64,000 bases of DNA from Leifsonia sp. Root1293 (GCF_001425325.1 NZ_LMEH01000001.1:1640688-1704687); one strand, 5' to 3'; counted from the stretch's first letter, positions 44,717-52,651 are shown. The notes: generated by a model not told the origin, from the sequence alone. Program-made: numbers and translations.

Positions 44717-45189
44717 TGAGTCAAGACGGAGGCGGCGTCGATCTGCAGACGTCCTTGGGATACCTGCTGAAAGAAGCCTCGAGCGCCCTGCGAGCGGCCA
44801 TGGAGGCGCAGCTTCGGCCGCTCGGAATGACGGTGACGCACTACTCCTGCCTCGAACTGCTCGCACAGCGACCCGGCCTCTCCAACTCCGAGCTTGCGCG
44901 GGGAACGTTCGTGACACGGCAATCCATGAACGTGCTGCTGCAGAACCTGGAACGCGACGGCTTCGTGACCAGGGCCTCGGAAGCCCGCGTGGGGAAGGTG
45001 CTGCCGACGCGACTCACTCCCCTCGGACGACGAAGCCTGGAGCAGGCCACCGTCGCTGTCCGGTCCATCGAGGTCACGATGCTGAGCGGCCTGACCCGAG
45101 ATGAGCAGGCGATCACCTTCACCGCCCTGCAGAGCATGGTCACGGCGCTGCGCGGCGAGGATGGACGCGACAGGACGCACCCGGGCTAG
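44716..45189 (+). CDS. MarR-family transcriptional repressor
   Basis: A 157-aa winged-helix regulator. The recognition part is LSNSELARGTFVTRQSMNVL and the wing is FVTRASEARVGKVLPTRLTP. The N- and C-terminal helices form the dimer interface, and the usual small-molecule pocket lies between. ATG 44716 is inside the second operator and six bases after the -10, so the mRNA is probably leaderless and the gene represses itself. The divergent VOC gene is its obvious target. Confidence 0.92.
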   Translation: MSQDGGGVDLQTSLGYLLKEASSALRAAMEAQLRPLGMTVTHYSCLELLAQRPGLSNSELARGTFVTRQSMNVLLQNLERDGFVTRASEARVGKVLPTRLTPLGRRSLEQATVAVRSIEVTMLSGLTRDEQAITFTALQSMVTALRGEDGRDRTHPG

Positions 45190-45222
45190 CGGCGATGCGC
45201 GCGCCAGATCCCGGATGGCGTG

Positions 45223-45633
45223 TCAGGCGACGGATGCTGCGATGCACGCCGCGAGTGCGGCGAAGTAGACGACGCCGGCGAACAGCGCGTGGAATGCCAC
45301 GGTTCGCGGCATCCTCCCGGCGAACACTGCAGCGATCGCTGCGCCGTAGCTGGGCCAGAAACCGGGTGCGGATTCGACAGTGCGCTGCCACCGCTTGATG
45401 AGCATCGAGTCCCCGACGGCATTGCCGACGGACATGACCACGAATGCCGTCCACGCAGCCCAGACAGAGCCCGCGATCACGAACACACTCCACAACGCGA
45501 CCGTGAGCAGGCCGGCCGTGACGTGCGCCACCACCACCCGCCCACCGGGCCGCTTGCCCTGCATCCACCTGATGAGCAGGGCGACTCCGGCGCCCGCCTG
45601 AACAAGCATCAGCCCGAGGACGATGTACGGCAT
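45223..45633 (-). CDS. Small four-helix membrane protein, TetR-controlled
   Basis: A 136-aa membrane protein with four hydrophobic helices (about 1-22, 33-52, 58-78 and 110-132). Motif-like parts are VVVAHVTAGLLTVALWSVF and WAAWTAFVVMSVGNAVGDSM. I do not recognise the family. It is divergent from a TetR-type regulator with a palindrome between them, so it may be a small-molecule exporter component or a membrane adaptation protein. Confidence 0.75.
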   Translation of the reverse strand: MPYIVLGLMLVQAGAGVALLIRWMQGKRPGGRVVVAHVTAGLLTVALWSVFVIAGSVWAAWTAFVVMSVGNAVGDSMLIKRWQRTVESAPGFWPSYGAAIAAVFAGRMPRTVAFHALFAGVVYFAALAACIAASVA

Positions 45634-45653
45634 GACACCGAGGATACTACTAA

Positions 45654-45679
45654 CGTAGTGAAATCACTACGGATATAGT
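45654..45679. promoter_or_regulatory. TetR operator and -10 (TATAGT) in the 52-base divergent gap
   Basis: Arms CGTAGTGA and TCACTACG form a perfect 18-bp palindrome (45654-45671). The tetR -10 TATAGT (45674-45679) is two bases away and ends six bases before the GTG start. On the other strand TAGTAT at 45644-45649 could be the -10 for the membrane gene. Confidence 0.8.
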
Positions 45680-45685
45680 TCTCCC

Positions 45686-46231
45686 GTGGCCAAGACGAAC
45701 CGGGAACGTGCACTCGATGCCGCGATCGCCCTCCTCGCGACCGGCGGCGTCAGGGCTCTGACGCACCGACAGGTCGACCTCCGCGCCGGTCTGCCCGACG
45801 GGTCGACATCCAACTACTTCCGCACCCGCTCGGCTCTCTTCCAAGGAGTGACCGAGTACATGGTGACCGTCGAGCTTCCCGTGGTCGCCGACAGCACCCG
45901 CCAACCGTCGCCCCGGGAATTCATCGACGGCCTCGTCGACCTGTACGGATTCCTGACCGGACCCAACCGGCAGATGACAGCCGCGCGACTGGCACTCTTC
46001 GTCGAAGCCGGTCACGACGACGAGCTGCGGGCGCTGCTCGCCGGTGGCCGACGCCAGTTCATCGTCCGGCTGCGGTCGCAGTTCGTCGCACTCGGTGCAC
46101 CCGATCCTGATCGGGCGACCCAGCTGCTCGCCGTCTGCTTCGAGGGGCTCTTCCTGCACGAGATCGCGGGCCACGCCAACGTCGACGCCGCCTCGGTCCT
46201 GGATGCGGCCGTCAGAGCGTCGCTGCCGTGA
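45686..46231 (+). CDS. TetR-family transcriptional regulator
   Basis: A 181-aa regulator. The N-terminal helix-turn-helix is ALDAAIALLATGGVRALTHR followed by QVDLRAGLPDGSTSNYFRTR (with the usual Tyr-Phe recognition helix). The C-terminal domain is all helical, with DDELRALLAGGRRQFIVRL. GTG start, six bases after TATAGT, with no Shine-Dalgarno sequence, so leaderless. The palindrome at 45654-45671 is the likely operator. Ligand unknown. Confidence 0.92.
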   Translation: MAKTNRERALDAAIALLATGGVRALTHRQVDLRAGLPDGSTSNYFRTRSALFQGVTEYMVTVELPVVADSTRQPSPREFIDGLVDLYGFLTGPNRQMTAARLALFVEAGHDDELRALLAGGRRQFIVRLRSQFVALGAPDPDRATQLLAVCFEGLFLHEIAGHANVDAASVLDAAVRASLP

Positions 46232-46279
46232 CGGCATCCGAGCGCGTCTCTCGTCGAGCTCGAGCCCTCCGCGACGCCG

Positions 46280-46986
46280 TCAGGATGTGGCCGTAGCCGC
46301 AGCAGCGACGGCGAGGACACCCGTGTTGCCGTCGTGATCTGCGATCACCGTCAGCGACGGTGCCTCGCTGTCATCGACGACGGTTCCCCCAGCGGCGATC
46401 GCGGCGGCGAGTCGCAGTTCGGCCACTTCAGGCGCCACATAGACCTCGATGTGGAATCGCTGCCCGGGAGCATCGCCGTCAGCGCGTCCCCGAACCACAG
46501 GTTCGGCACGCGCCCAGTGGCGTCGCGGATCTCGTCACTGGGAGTTCCGCGCCCCTGGGCCGCTGCATCCCCGGTCAGCAGGGCGGCCCACACAGGGGCG
46601 ATGGTCGCGGACCGCCCGGTGTCGAGGCCGAGTTCGATCACACTCACCGCGGTCGGATCGGACTCGAGCCGGTGGGCGGCAGCGATCTCGGTGATGCGTC
46701 GCGCGAGGTCGACGTCCTGCTGGGTCACCCACTGGACGACGTGCTCAGTGCCGTCATCCTCGCGGTAGACCGCGTTGTCGCTGACGAGCTTGAGATCGAC
46801 GCACCCTGCGGCCATCGACACGGTCAGGTGCTGTCCGACGACGTCGCCCGCCTCCGCCACACCGGCGACGAACCGTGCGCCGGTGGCGAAGTCGTCGATC
46901 AGATAGCGCGCGTGGAGCCCCTGCGCCAGCTTTCGCCAGTCGTCGAGTCCGGCCTCGGCGATCTCCTCGCGCGTGAGCATGTCCAT
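46280..46986 (-). pseudogene. Pterin-4a-carbinolamine dehydratase/VOC fusion, frameshifted
   Basis: Residues of the first part encode a pterin dehydratase-like domain (REEIAEAGLDDWRKLAQGLH; VQWVTQQDVDLARRITEIAA) followed by the start of a VOC domain (VIELGLDTGRSATIAPVWAA up to VPNLWFGDA). The rest of the VOC domain (APGQRFHIEVYVAPEVAELR, then APSLTVIADHDGNTG) is in another frame. The switch lies near 46478-46488 and is explained by one missing base. Fused dehydratase-VOC proteins of about 230 aa are common in actinobacteria, so the complete gene would be 46986 to 46280. Decay or sequencing error. Confidence 0.82.
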
Positions 46987-47098
46987 GTCGGCTGCACTCC
47001 CATCCCTGATTGCCCAGCAGCGATCGAGACCACCATCCGCATCGACGCCGCCCGTGTGGCATCCAGTCAATCCGATACAGGGCGCCCGCGGAAGGGTT

Positions 47099-47800
47099 CT
47101 AGTCGGCTGGCCAGCTCTCGAGCTCCGACGTCAACAGGTCGAGGTACTCGGGAGGTCCGGCCTCGGAGAACCACAACCAGAGCTCGGCGGCGTGAATCGA
47201 CGTCCACGCCCGTACCGTTGCCCGATCGCCACCATACGCGTCGACGATGGCGTCGAAGGAGCGCGCATCCTTGCGGGCAGCGCCCCACGCAGCACGCGAC
47301 AGCTCTCGAAGCGGGTCGCCGAGGTGCGCAGCCTCCCAGTCGATCACAGCGGTGATCTCGCCGTCGATCGTCAGGAGGTTGCCGTCGGTCCAGTCGCCGT
47401 GACAGAAGACAGGGTCGCGAGCGGGTGGCAGCGCGAACGGCAGTGGCGGTCCACCGGCATCCCGGTAGCGGCGGATGATGTCCGCATCGTCTGGGCCATG
47501 CGGCAACCCGGGTGGAGGCGGCATCCCATGAAGACGACGGAGCAGAGGCGCCGAAGCCCGCAAGGCCCCGATTCGCGCGTCGGCAGGCAGACTGTCCAGC
47601 CGCTCGCCACGCATGTGCGTCATGAGGATCGATCCCGCCTCCGCCTCCACCAGTTCGGGAACCGGCAGGTCGGAGCGCGCGAGGGCACGCAGCGCCAACA
47701 CCTCCGTGTCATGGCGCATCGGATCGGCCATCCGCTTCTCGACCAGAGTGCGTCCTGCGCGCTCCACCAGGCGCACCGTGCCGACGGCTCCCTGCAGCAT
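47099..47800 (-). CDS. Aminoglycoside phosphotransferase (APH)-family kinase
   Basis: A 233-aa small-molecule kinase fold. The catalytic loop is FCHGDWTDGNLL and the metal motif is AVIDWEAAHLGDPLRE; the ATP lysine is in RTLVEKRM, and the hinge region is ILMTHMRGE. The N-lobe is short, and the family includes many proteins that phosphorylate choline, homoserine or antibiotics. Start: ATG 47800; a GTG at 47815 is also possible. It is 65 bases downstream of the SRPBCC gene on the same strand and may end the operon. Confidence 0.88.
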   Translation of the reverse strand: MLQGAVGTVRLVERAGRTLVEKRMADPMRHDTEVLALRALARSDLPVPELVEAEAGSILMTHMRGERLDSLPADARIGALRASAPLLRRLHGMPPPPGLPHGPDDADIIRRYRDAGGPPLPFALPPARDPVFCHGDWTDGNLLTIDGEITAVIDWEAAHLGDPLRELSRAAWGAARKDARSFDAIVDAYGGDRATVRAWTSIHAAELWLWFSEAGPPEYLDLLTSELESWPAD

Positions 47801-47865
47801 CGGTCCATTGTGCACGGCAGCCGGGGAGCACGGGAAGGGGGCGCCACCCGCTCTGCGCGGGCCGA

Positions 47866-48324
47866 CTACGGCAGTTGGAGGTAGGCGGTGATTCGTGCGA
47901 GCGCCCCGTTCCACACATCCTCGACGAAGAAGTCACGGATCTCCGGTGCCGGGAACCCGGTCTGCACGACGGTCATGCGAGTGCCGTCGCCATCCGCATC
48001 GAACGTGATGGTGATGCGGGTGGTCATCGTCATCCCGTCGGGGCTGCTGCCGGTGGACTCGGTCACCAGGCGGTGGGGCCTGTCGATCTCGAGGAAGGTC
48101 TGGGTCTCGCGGAACAGAGTGCCGGCATCCGGCCCCCAGACGGCGGTCTGCGTGCCCCCGACACGGAGGTCGACATCGATCTCGACGATGCCGGGTCGCT
48201 CGTCGAGAATCGAGAACCAGATCTTCTGCTTCTCGGCATCGGTGTAGGCGTCGAACACCTCGTCGGGTGTCGCGGGCAGCATCCGCGTGATGCGGAGCTC
48301 GAGCGGCGCGGTCGTGTCGGTCAT
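47866..48324 (-). CDS. SRPBCC/AHSA1-family protein
   Basis: A 152-aa START-like fold protein of the Aha1/CalC group. Landmarks are LRITRMLPATPDEVFDAYTD, WFSILDERPGIVEIDVDLRV and TFDADGDGTRMTVVQTGFP. Such proteins bind hydrophobic ligands in a helix-grip cavity. ATG 48324 overlaps the ArsR stop by four bases (ATGA). ArsR-SRPBCC pairs are very common in actinobacteria. Confidence 0.92.
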   Translation of the reverse strand: MTDTTAPLELRITRMLPATPDEVFDAYTDAEKQKIWFSILDERPGIVEIDVDLRVGGTQTAVWGPDAGTLFRETQTFLEIDRPHRLVTESTGSSPDGMTMTTRITITFDADGDGTRMTVVQTGFPAPEIRDFFVEDVWNGALARITAYLQLP

Positions 48325-48656
48325 CAGTCGGTTCCCTTCTGCAGTGTGAAATACGCGTCGAGGCCATCGAGACGGCGCTCCCACAGGCGCTGGTAGAAGC
48401 TGATCCAGGCCGAGACGTCGTCCAAGCGCTCGCTCCCGAGGCTGCACTGGCGCGTGCGGCCGATCTTCTCCGTCGTCACCAGTCCCGCGGCTTCCAGGAC
48501 GTGGATGTGCTTGGCCATCCCCGTCACCGTCATCCCGGCGGCCGTGGCCAGCTCGGACAGCGGCAGGCTTCCTCCGCCCAGTCTGTGCAGCACATCGCGA
48601 CGATTGCTGTCTGCCAGCGCGGCGAAGGCGCGATCAAGTTCTGCTTGTTGAACCAT
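48324..48656 (-). CDS. ArsR-family transcriptional regulator
   Basis: A 110-aa winged-helix repressor: AFAALADSNRRDVLHRLGGG, LPLSELATAAGMTVTGMAKH with IHVLEAAGLV (recognition helix), and a wing ending RTRQCSLGSE. No metal-binding CxC motif is seen, so it is of the non-metal SRPBCC-partner type. The ATG lies inside the end of the DUF998 gene (23-base overlap), so the regulator is co-translated. The tandem palindromes at 49340-49382 before the operon are its likely target. Confidence 0.92.
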   Translation of the reverse strand: MVQQAELDRAFAALADSNRRDVLHRLGGGSLPLSELATAAGMTVTGMAKHIHVLEAAGLVTTEKIGRTRQCSLGSERLDDVSAWISFYQRLWERRLDGLDAYFTLQKGTD

Positions 48657-49323
48657 GTGGTTCAGCGTAGTCCAGCCGGGCTGCCGAGGCGCGATCGGAT
48701 GCCGGACCGCGCTCCCGGAGCGCATTCGCGGCGACGACGGAGACCAGTCCCAATTCGATGCTCGACGAGAGCACGAGCCTGATCGCGAGGTTCTCCGGGT
48801 CGCCCAGTCCGGCCACGAGCACCGCCAGCATGACCGCGATGATGCATCCGGCCGCCCATCCGCGTCGGCGATCGCGTGCGAAGCTCACGGCGAGCAGGAT
48901 GCCGGCCGCGATGAACGCGATCTGGGTGAGGAGGAACCCCACCTCGTGCACCGCGCCGTGCCAACTCATCTCCGGCGCGCCGGCCGGTGCCCCTTCCGGG
49001 AACCCTGCACCGGCGTCTGTCGCGAACACTCCGGAGACGACCAGGCCGACACCCATCAACACGACGAGTGAGCCGATCCACCGGGACAGTCGCCCTTCTC
49101 CGAGCGCTCGGCTCAGGCCGATGCCGCCGCCGATGAGGAGAAGACCGACCAGGACGAAGGCGATTACCTGCACCCACCCCCAGTCGCCGAGACTCAGCAG
49201 GCTCATCGGATGATACGTCGGCCGGAAGCCGTCCCTGGAGAACGCCTGCACGGCCCAGAAGACCAGGAACAGAGGCGTCGCCGCAACGGCACCGGTGAGC
49301 AGAAAGCGGGATGACGTCGACAT
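48634..49323 (-). CDS. DUF998 membrane protein
   Basis: A 229-aa integral membrane protein with six helices (about 8-26, 48-68, 77-97, 118-140, 150-168 and 175-195). The DUF998 signature PTYHPMSLLSLGDWGWVQVI is at residues 35-54, followed by a periplasmic His in SWHGAVHEVG. Function unknown. ATG 49323 follows AGGAGA. It is the first gene of an operon with ArsR, SRPBCC and perhaps the phosphotransferase. Confidence 0.9.
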   Translation of the reverse strand: MSTSSRFLLTGAVAATPLFLVFWAVQAFSRDGFRPTYHPMSLLSLGDWGWVQVIAFVLVGLLLIGGGIGLSRALGEGRLSRWIGSLVVLMGVGLVVSGVFATDAGAGFPEGAPAGAPEMSWHGAVHEVGFLLTQIAFIAAGILLAVSFARDRRRGWAAGCIIAVMLAVLVAGLGDPENLAIRLVLSSSIELGLVSVVAANALRERGPASDRASAARLDYAEPHGSTSRT

Positions 49324-49339
49324 CGAGATCTCCTAACAG

Positions 49340-49382
49340 TGAACTGATTGGTTCATTGTTACACACTGAACCGTTCGGTTCA
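49340..49382. promoter_or_regulatory. Tandem palindromic operators upstream of the DUF998 operon
   Basis: TGAACCG-TT-CGGTTCA (49367-49382) is perfect. A second, imperfect copy (TGAAC...GTTCA) is at 49340-49355, 27 bases centre to centre. Short AACA/TTGTT flanks extend both. They lie 17-59 bases before the first ATG of the operon. Confidence 0.7.
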
Positions 49383-49463
49383 ACAATGACGGGATGGAGA
49401 CGCGTCCGGGTCGGATGCCGCCCAGCGGACGCGGCCGGAGCCAGCCCTGTCGGCTGGCCGGAA

Positions 49464-49469
49464 TAGGCT
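49464..49469 (+). promoter_or_regulatory. -10 TAGGCT, leaderless-type start
   Basis: TAGGCT ends six bases before the GTG start of the MmcQ/YjbR gene at 49476. No ribosome site is present between. Confidence 0.45.
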
Positions 49470-49475
49470 CGCGAC

Positions 49476-49868
49476 GTGGCCACTCTCGATCACGTCCGCC
49501 GTATCACCGGGGAGCTTCCCGCGAGCGAAGAGCGTCAGACGACCAGCGGTGCGACGTGGTTCGTTCGCGGCAAGCCGTTCGTCTGGGAATGTCATCCGTG
49601 GCCGAGCATTCCCGAGGACATGCGCGCGATCATCGCCGCGGAACTCGTCGTGGGCGTGAAGGTCGCCGACCGCGTCGATGCTCTCGCCCTCATCCAGATG
49701 CAGCCCGACGTGTTCCTCCGCACAACGACCCGGTGGGGCGAACCCAAGGTCGCATTCCGCATGGCCCGCATCGACACCGACCATCTGGGCGAGCTCGTGA
49801 TCGACGCCTGGCGGGTGCAAGCTCCGAAGTACCTGCAGCGGAGTCTCGACGAGGGAGACGCGTTCTGA
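49476..49868 (+). CDS. MmcQ/YjbR-family protein
   Basis: A 130-aa protein of the MmcQ/YjbR (CyaY-like fold) family. Recognisable parts are TSGATWFVRGKPFVWECHP, VKVADRVDALALIQMQPDVF, and TDHLGELVIDAWRVQAPKYL near the C-terminus, which is the family's most conserved helix. A DNA-binding role has been proposed but not shown for most members. GTG start, probably leaderless. It is divergent from the DUF998 operon across 152 bases. Confidence 0.9.
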   Translation: MATLDHVRRITGELPASEERQTTSGATWFVRGKPFVWECHPWPSIPEDMRAIIAAELVVGVKVADRVDALALIQMQPDVFLRTTTRWGEPKVAFRMARIDTDHLGELVIDAWRVQAPKYLQRSLDEGDAF

Positions 49869-49898
49869 CGCGTCGAGATCGTCCGGACTCCCGTGCGG

Positions 49899-50780
49899 CT
49901 ACTTCCCGTGGGGGTCGATGATGTCGGAGACGGCGAGTGCGGCGAGTCGCTCGGGGTCTGCGAGCACCTCGAGCCGCACGATCCTGTCGCCCTCGAGCTC
50001 GAACGCCATGATCGACACGATCCTGCCCATCATCACCGCAGCGACGCCGGGCCCACCATCGATGAGGATCGGCGTCGAGTGGGCCGCGAGACGAGCCGAC
50101 AGCACCGCCTGACCGGCGATGTCCTGCGCCCCCTCCACCAATTGCGTCGTGGCGCCGTAGTCGGCGCGGAGGACGGCGTCGTCATCGAGCAGGGACAACA
50201 AGGCTCCGATGTTCCCCTCCTGAGCGGCCGCCAGCCAGGCCTCGACGATGCGCCGTCCCCGCTCCCGACTGGGCCGCGCAGGTTCCTCGGCGCCGCGCAC
50301 CCGCCGACGCGCGCGGGATGCGAGCTGCCGCACGGCATCCGGAGAACGCTCGAGGATGACGGCGATCTCATCGAAGGGCTGATCGAACACGTCGTGCAGC
50401 ACGAACGCGATCCGCTCAGCCGGACTCAGCATCTCGAGCACGACGAGGAGGGCGACGCTCACCTGGTCATTGCGTGCGGTGAGTTCTGCGGGGTCCGCCT
50501 CGACCGCTGCAGGTTCGTCCCGCCACTCCTGCACCTGCCATGAATGTTCTCGTGTTCTGCGGGGTGCTCTGAGAATGTCGAGGCTCACCCGGGACACGAC
50601 GGTGGTGAGCCACGCCGCCAGGTTGTCGATGCCGTCGGCGTCCGTGCGCTCCAACCGAAGCCAGGTCTCCTGCACCGCGTCGTCGGCATCGGCGGGAGAT
50701 CCGAGGAGCTTCGTCGCGATGGCTCGGAGCCGCGGACGCTCGGTCTCGAATCGCCGAGCGAGCAATCTCGGATCGGTCAT
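49899..50780 (-). CDS. ECF41-type sigma factor with fused SnoaL-like domain
   Basis: A 293-aa RNA polymerase sigma factor (SigJ-like). Region 2 is RFETERPRLRAIATKLLGSP, then DADDAVQETWLRLERTD; region 4 is LSPAERIAFVLHDVFDQPFD. A C-terminal SnoaL-like domain (about 175-293) carries DGGPG (in ILIDGGPGVAAVMMG) and DPERL, corresponding to the DGGGK and NPDKL motifs of ECF41 factors, whose extension controls activity in place of an anti-sigma protein. ATG 50780 follows GGAGGAG. A consensus ECF41 promoter drives its own gene, and another drives the divergent oxidoreductase. Confidence 0.92.
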   Translation of the reverse strand: MTDPRLLARRFETERPRLRAIATKLLGSPADADDAVQETWLRLERTDADGIDNLAAWLTTVVSRVSLDILRAPRRTREHSWQVQEWRDEPAAVEADPAELTARNDQVSVALLVVLEMLSPAERIAFVLHDVFDQPFDEIAVILERSPDAVRQLASRARRRVRGAEEPARPSRERGRRIVEAWLAAAQEGNIGALLSLLDDDAVLRADYGATTQLVEGAQDIAGQAVLSARLAAHSTPILIDGGPGVAAVMMGRIVSIMAFELEGDRIVRLEVLADPERLAALAVSDIIDPHGK

Positions 50781-50806
50781 GTCACATCTCCTCCGTGTCG
50801 ATCGTC
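50780..50806 (+). promoter_or_regulatory. ECF41-type promoter toward the oxidoreductase gene
   Basis: TGTCACA (50780-50786) and CGTC (50803-50806) are separated by 16 bases, which is the motif reported for ECF41 factors as I recall it. The start is predicted near 50813, and the ATG at 50857 follows AAAGGA. Confidence 0.8.
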
Positions 50807-50814
50807 GCAGTGTC

Positions 50815-50841
50815 GACGAGGGAACACCCTCGGTTGTGACA
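50815..50841 (-). promoter_or_regulatory. ECF41-type promoter toward the sigma factor gene itself
   Basis: On the minus strand TGTCACA (50835-50841) and CGTC (50815-50818) are separated by exactly 16 bases. The leader to ATG 50780 is about 28 bases with a GGAGGAG site. The two promoters face away from each other in the same 76-base gap. Confidence 0.8.
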
Positions 50842-50856
50842 CGAAAGGACGACGCC

Positions 50857-51660
50857 ATGGATTCACCCGTGCTCGTGACCGGAGGCACCGGAACCATCGG
50901 CAGCCGTGTCGTACCCATGCTCCATGACGCAGGCCGCGAGGTGCGGATCTTCACGCGACATCCTCGCGCGAACGCGGTCGGCATCCGACATGTCGGGGGT
51001 GACACCCGCACCGGGCGTGGACTCGCCGAGGCGCTGGACGGCGTGGATACCGTGCTCCACCTGGCCGGCGGCGCCAAGGGCGACGACATCGCCGCCCGGA
51101 ATCTCGGCAGGGCCGCGGATGCTGCAGGCGTGCGCCATGTCATCCTCATCTCCGTGATCGCTGCGGATCGCATGCCCATCGGTTACTTCCTGGCGAAGGC
51201 GGATGCCGAGCGTGCGATCGTCGGATCGGGTGTGCCGTGGACGGTGCTGCGGGCCGCGCAGCTGCACGACTTCGTCCTTCCCATCGTGCGCGGGATGGCA
51301 CGCCTTCCCCTCCTGCCGACCCCCGGGGGCCTGCGCTTCGAACCGGTCGACGTCGACGAGGTCGCCGCACGGCTGGCCGAGCTCACGCTGGGCGCACCGG
51401 CCGGCCGTGCCGCCGACATCGCAGGCCCAGAGGTCCTGGACATCCGCCAGTTGGCCGATGCGTACGCGAAGGCGAGGGGAACCCACTCCCGGCACGGAGT
51501 CCCGATCCGCGTCCCCGGCCGGATCGGCCGCGCCTACCGTGCTGGCGAGAACCTGGCCGGAGAACGAGTCCAGCGCGGCGAACGCAGCTGGGACGAGTTC
51601 CTGGGCCGCTGGGCGGCAGCCGATGGCGACGTCTCCTCTCACCTGACGCGCGAGCAGTGA
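50857..51660 (+). CDS. NmrA-like/atypical SDR oxidoreductase, ECF41 partner
   Basis: A 267-aa atypical short-chain dehydrogenase: LVTGGTGTIGSRVVPML, then VREIFTRHP-like AREVRIFTRHPRAN, VDTVLHLAGGAKGDD and VRHVILISVIAADR. The central region has YFLAKADAERAIVGSGVPW with the Tyr-x-x-x-Lys spacing read as YFLAK, and FEPVDVDEVAARLAEL. ECF41 factors are usually encoded next to carboxymuconolactone decarboxylase, oxidoreductase or epimerase proteins (COE), and this gene fills that place. ATG 50857 follows AAAGGA. Confidence 0.87.
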   Translation: MDSPVLVTGGTGTIGSRVVPMLHDAGREVRIFTRHPRANAVGIRHVGGDTRTGRGLAEALDGVDTVLHLAGGAKGDDIAARNLGRAADAAGVRHVILISVIAADRMPIGYFLAKADAERAIVGSGVPWTVLRAAQLHDFVLPIVRGMARLPLLPTPGGLRFEPVDVDEVAARLAELTLGAPAGRAADIAGPEVLDIRQLADAYAKARGTHSRHGVPIRVPGRIGRAYRAGENLAGERVQRGERSWDEFLGRWAAADGDVSSHLTREQ

Positions 51661-51691
51661 CGCCACGGATCACGCCGATCCGGCAACGATC

Positions 51692-52489
51692 TCAGGCCGA
51701 GCGCAGGCGCTCCAGACGGTCTCGGGTCGGACTCCCGGGATCAGCGTGGTAGATCACGACGACCTGCCCGGTCGCCGGTGCGGCCACGGCCAGCTTCTCG
51801 TAGCGGAGGTCGAGCTCGCCGACGAGAGGATGGTCGATCACCGAGCGGCCTTCGCCCTTGGGCCGCACCTCGTGCCTGGCCCACAGGCGCGCGAATTCCG
51901 GACTCTCCGCCGAGAGTGACGACACCAGTTCGGCGAGCCGCGGATCGTCGCGCTCGGCGCTGGTCTGCGCTCGGAGGCCAGCGACCGTGGCCGCCGTCAT
52001 CCGCGACCAGTCCCGCCAGAGCTCCTTGACCTGCGGGTCGAGGAAGGCGGCGCGAACCAGGTTCACACCCGGCGTGAACACGGGCGCGAGTCTCCGGGCG
52101 AGCTCATTCGACGCCAGGACGTCGAGCGTTCGGCCCTGGACATAGGCAGGCGTACCGTCCCAGGCCTGGAGCAGCTGGCGCAGGCCGATGCTGACGGACT
52201 CGGATTCACGCGTCGTCGATTGCGCAGTCGCGTGGGGACGCGCGAGTGCGAACAGGTATGCCGTCGCGGAGTCGTCCAGGAGCAGCGCGCGGGCTAGGCC
52301 CGCCAGAACCGAGTCGGACGGGTTCTGGTCCCGCCCCTGCTCCAACCGGAGGTAGTACTCACTGCTGATACCGGCGAGCCGCGCCGCCTCCTCCCTGCGG
52401 AGTCCGGGGACGCGTCGCCGCTTCGTCGGCGCGATTCCGACATCCGCCGGTCGCAGCTGTGCCCGCCGGGCGCGCAGGAACTCCCCCAT
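51692..52489 (-). CDS. MmyB-type helix-turn-helix transcriptional regulator
   Basis: A 265-aa regulator. The N-terminal XRE-like domain has VPGLRREEAARLAGISSEYY and LRLEQGRDQNPSDSVLAGLA. The C-terminal MmyB domain (about 95-265) is a PAS-like fold thought to bind fatty acids, with TPAYVQGRTLDVLASNELAR and the terminal YHADPGSPTRDRLERL. Start: ATG 52489 with GAGGAG six bases before it, rather than ATG 52513. It is divergent from an SDR gene, its probable target. An analogous gene at 31956-32836 is frameshifted. Confidence 0.9.
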   Translation of the reverse strand: MGEFLRARRAQLRPADVGIAPTKRRRVPGLRREEAARLAGISSEYYLRLEQGRDQNPSDSVLAGLARALLLDDSATAYLFALARPHATAQSTTRESESVSIGLRQLLQAWDGTPAYVQGRTLDVLASNELARRLAPVFTPGVNLVRAAFLDPQVKELWRDWSRMTAATVAGLRAQTSAERDDPRLAELVSSLSAESPEFARLWARHEVRPKGEGRSVIDHPLVGELDLRYEKLAVAAPATGQVVVIYHADPGSPTRDRLERLRSA

Positions 52490-52557
52490 CGGGTTCTCCT
52501 CACCCACGCTCATGCTGCAACCGTACTCGGCGGTCGACGACGCCCATCCTGCCCCTG

Positions 52558-52567
52558 CTGGTACCAG
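52558..52567. promoter_or_regulatory. Short palindrome CTGGTACCAG in the MmyB/SDR gap
   Basis: A 10-bp perfect palindrome in the 162-base gap between the MmyB regulator and its divergent SDR gene. It may be the regulator's operator, but it is short and chance is possible. Confidence 0.35.
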
Positions 52568-52651
52568 GAAAACCGGGGACATCCTCGGCGGGACTGGTGA
52601 ACGGGGAGCGTGCGTTCCACCGCAATGACAGTCAGAGCTGAAGGAGCACAC

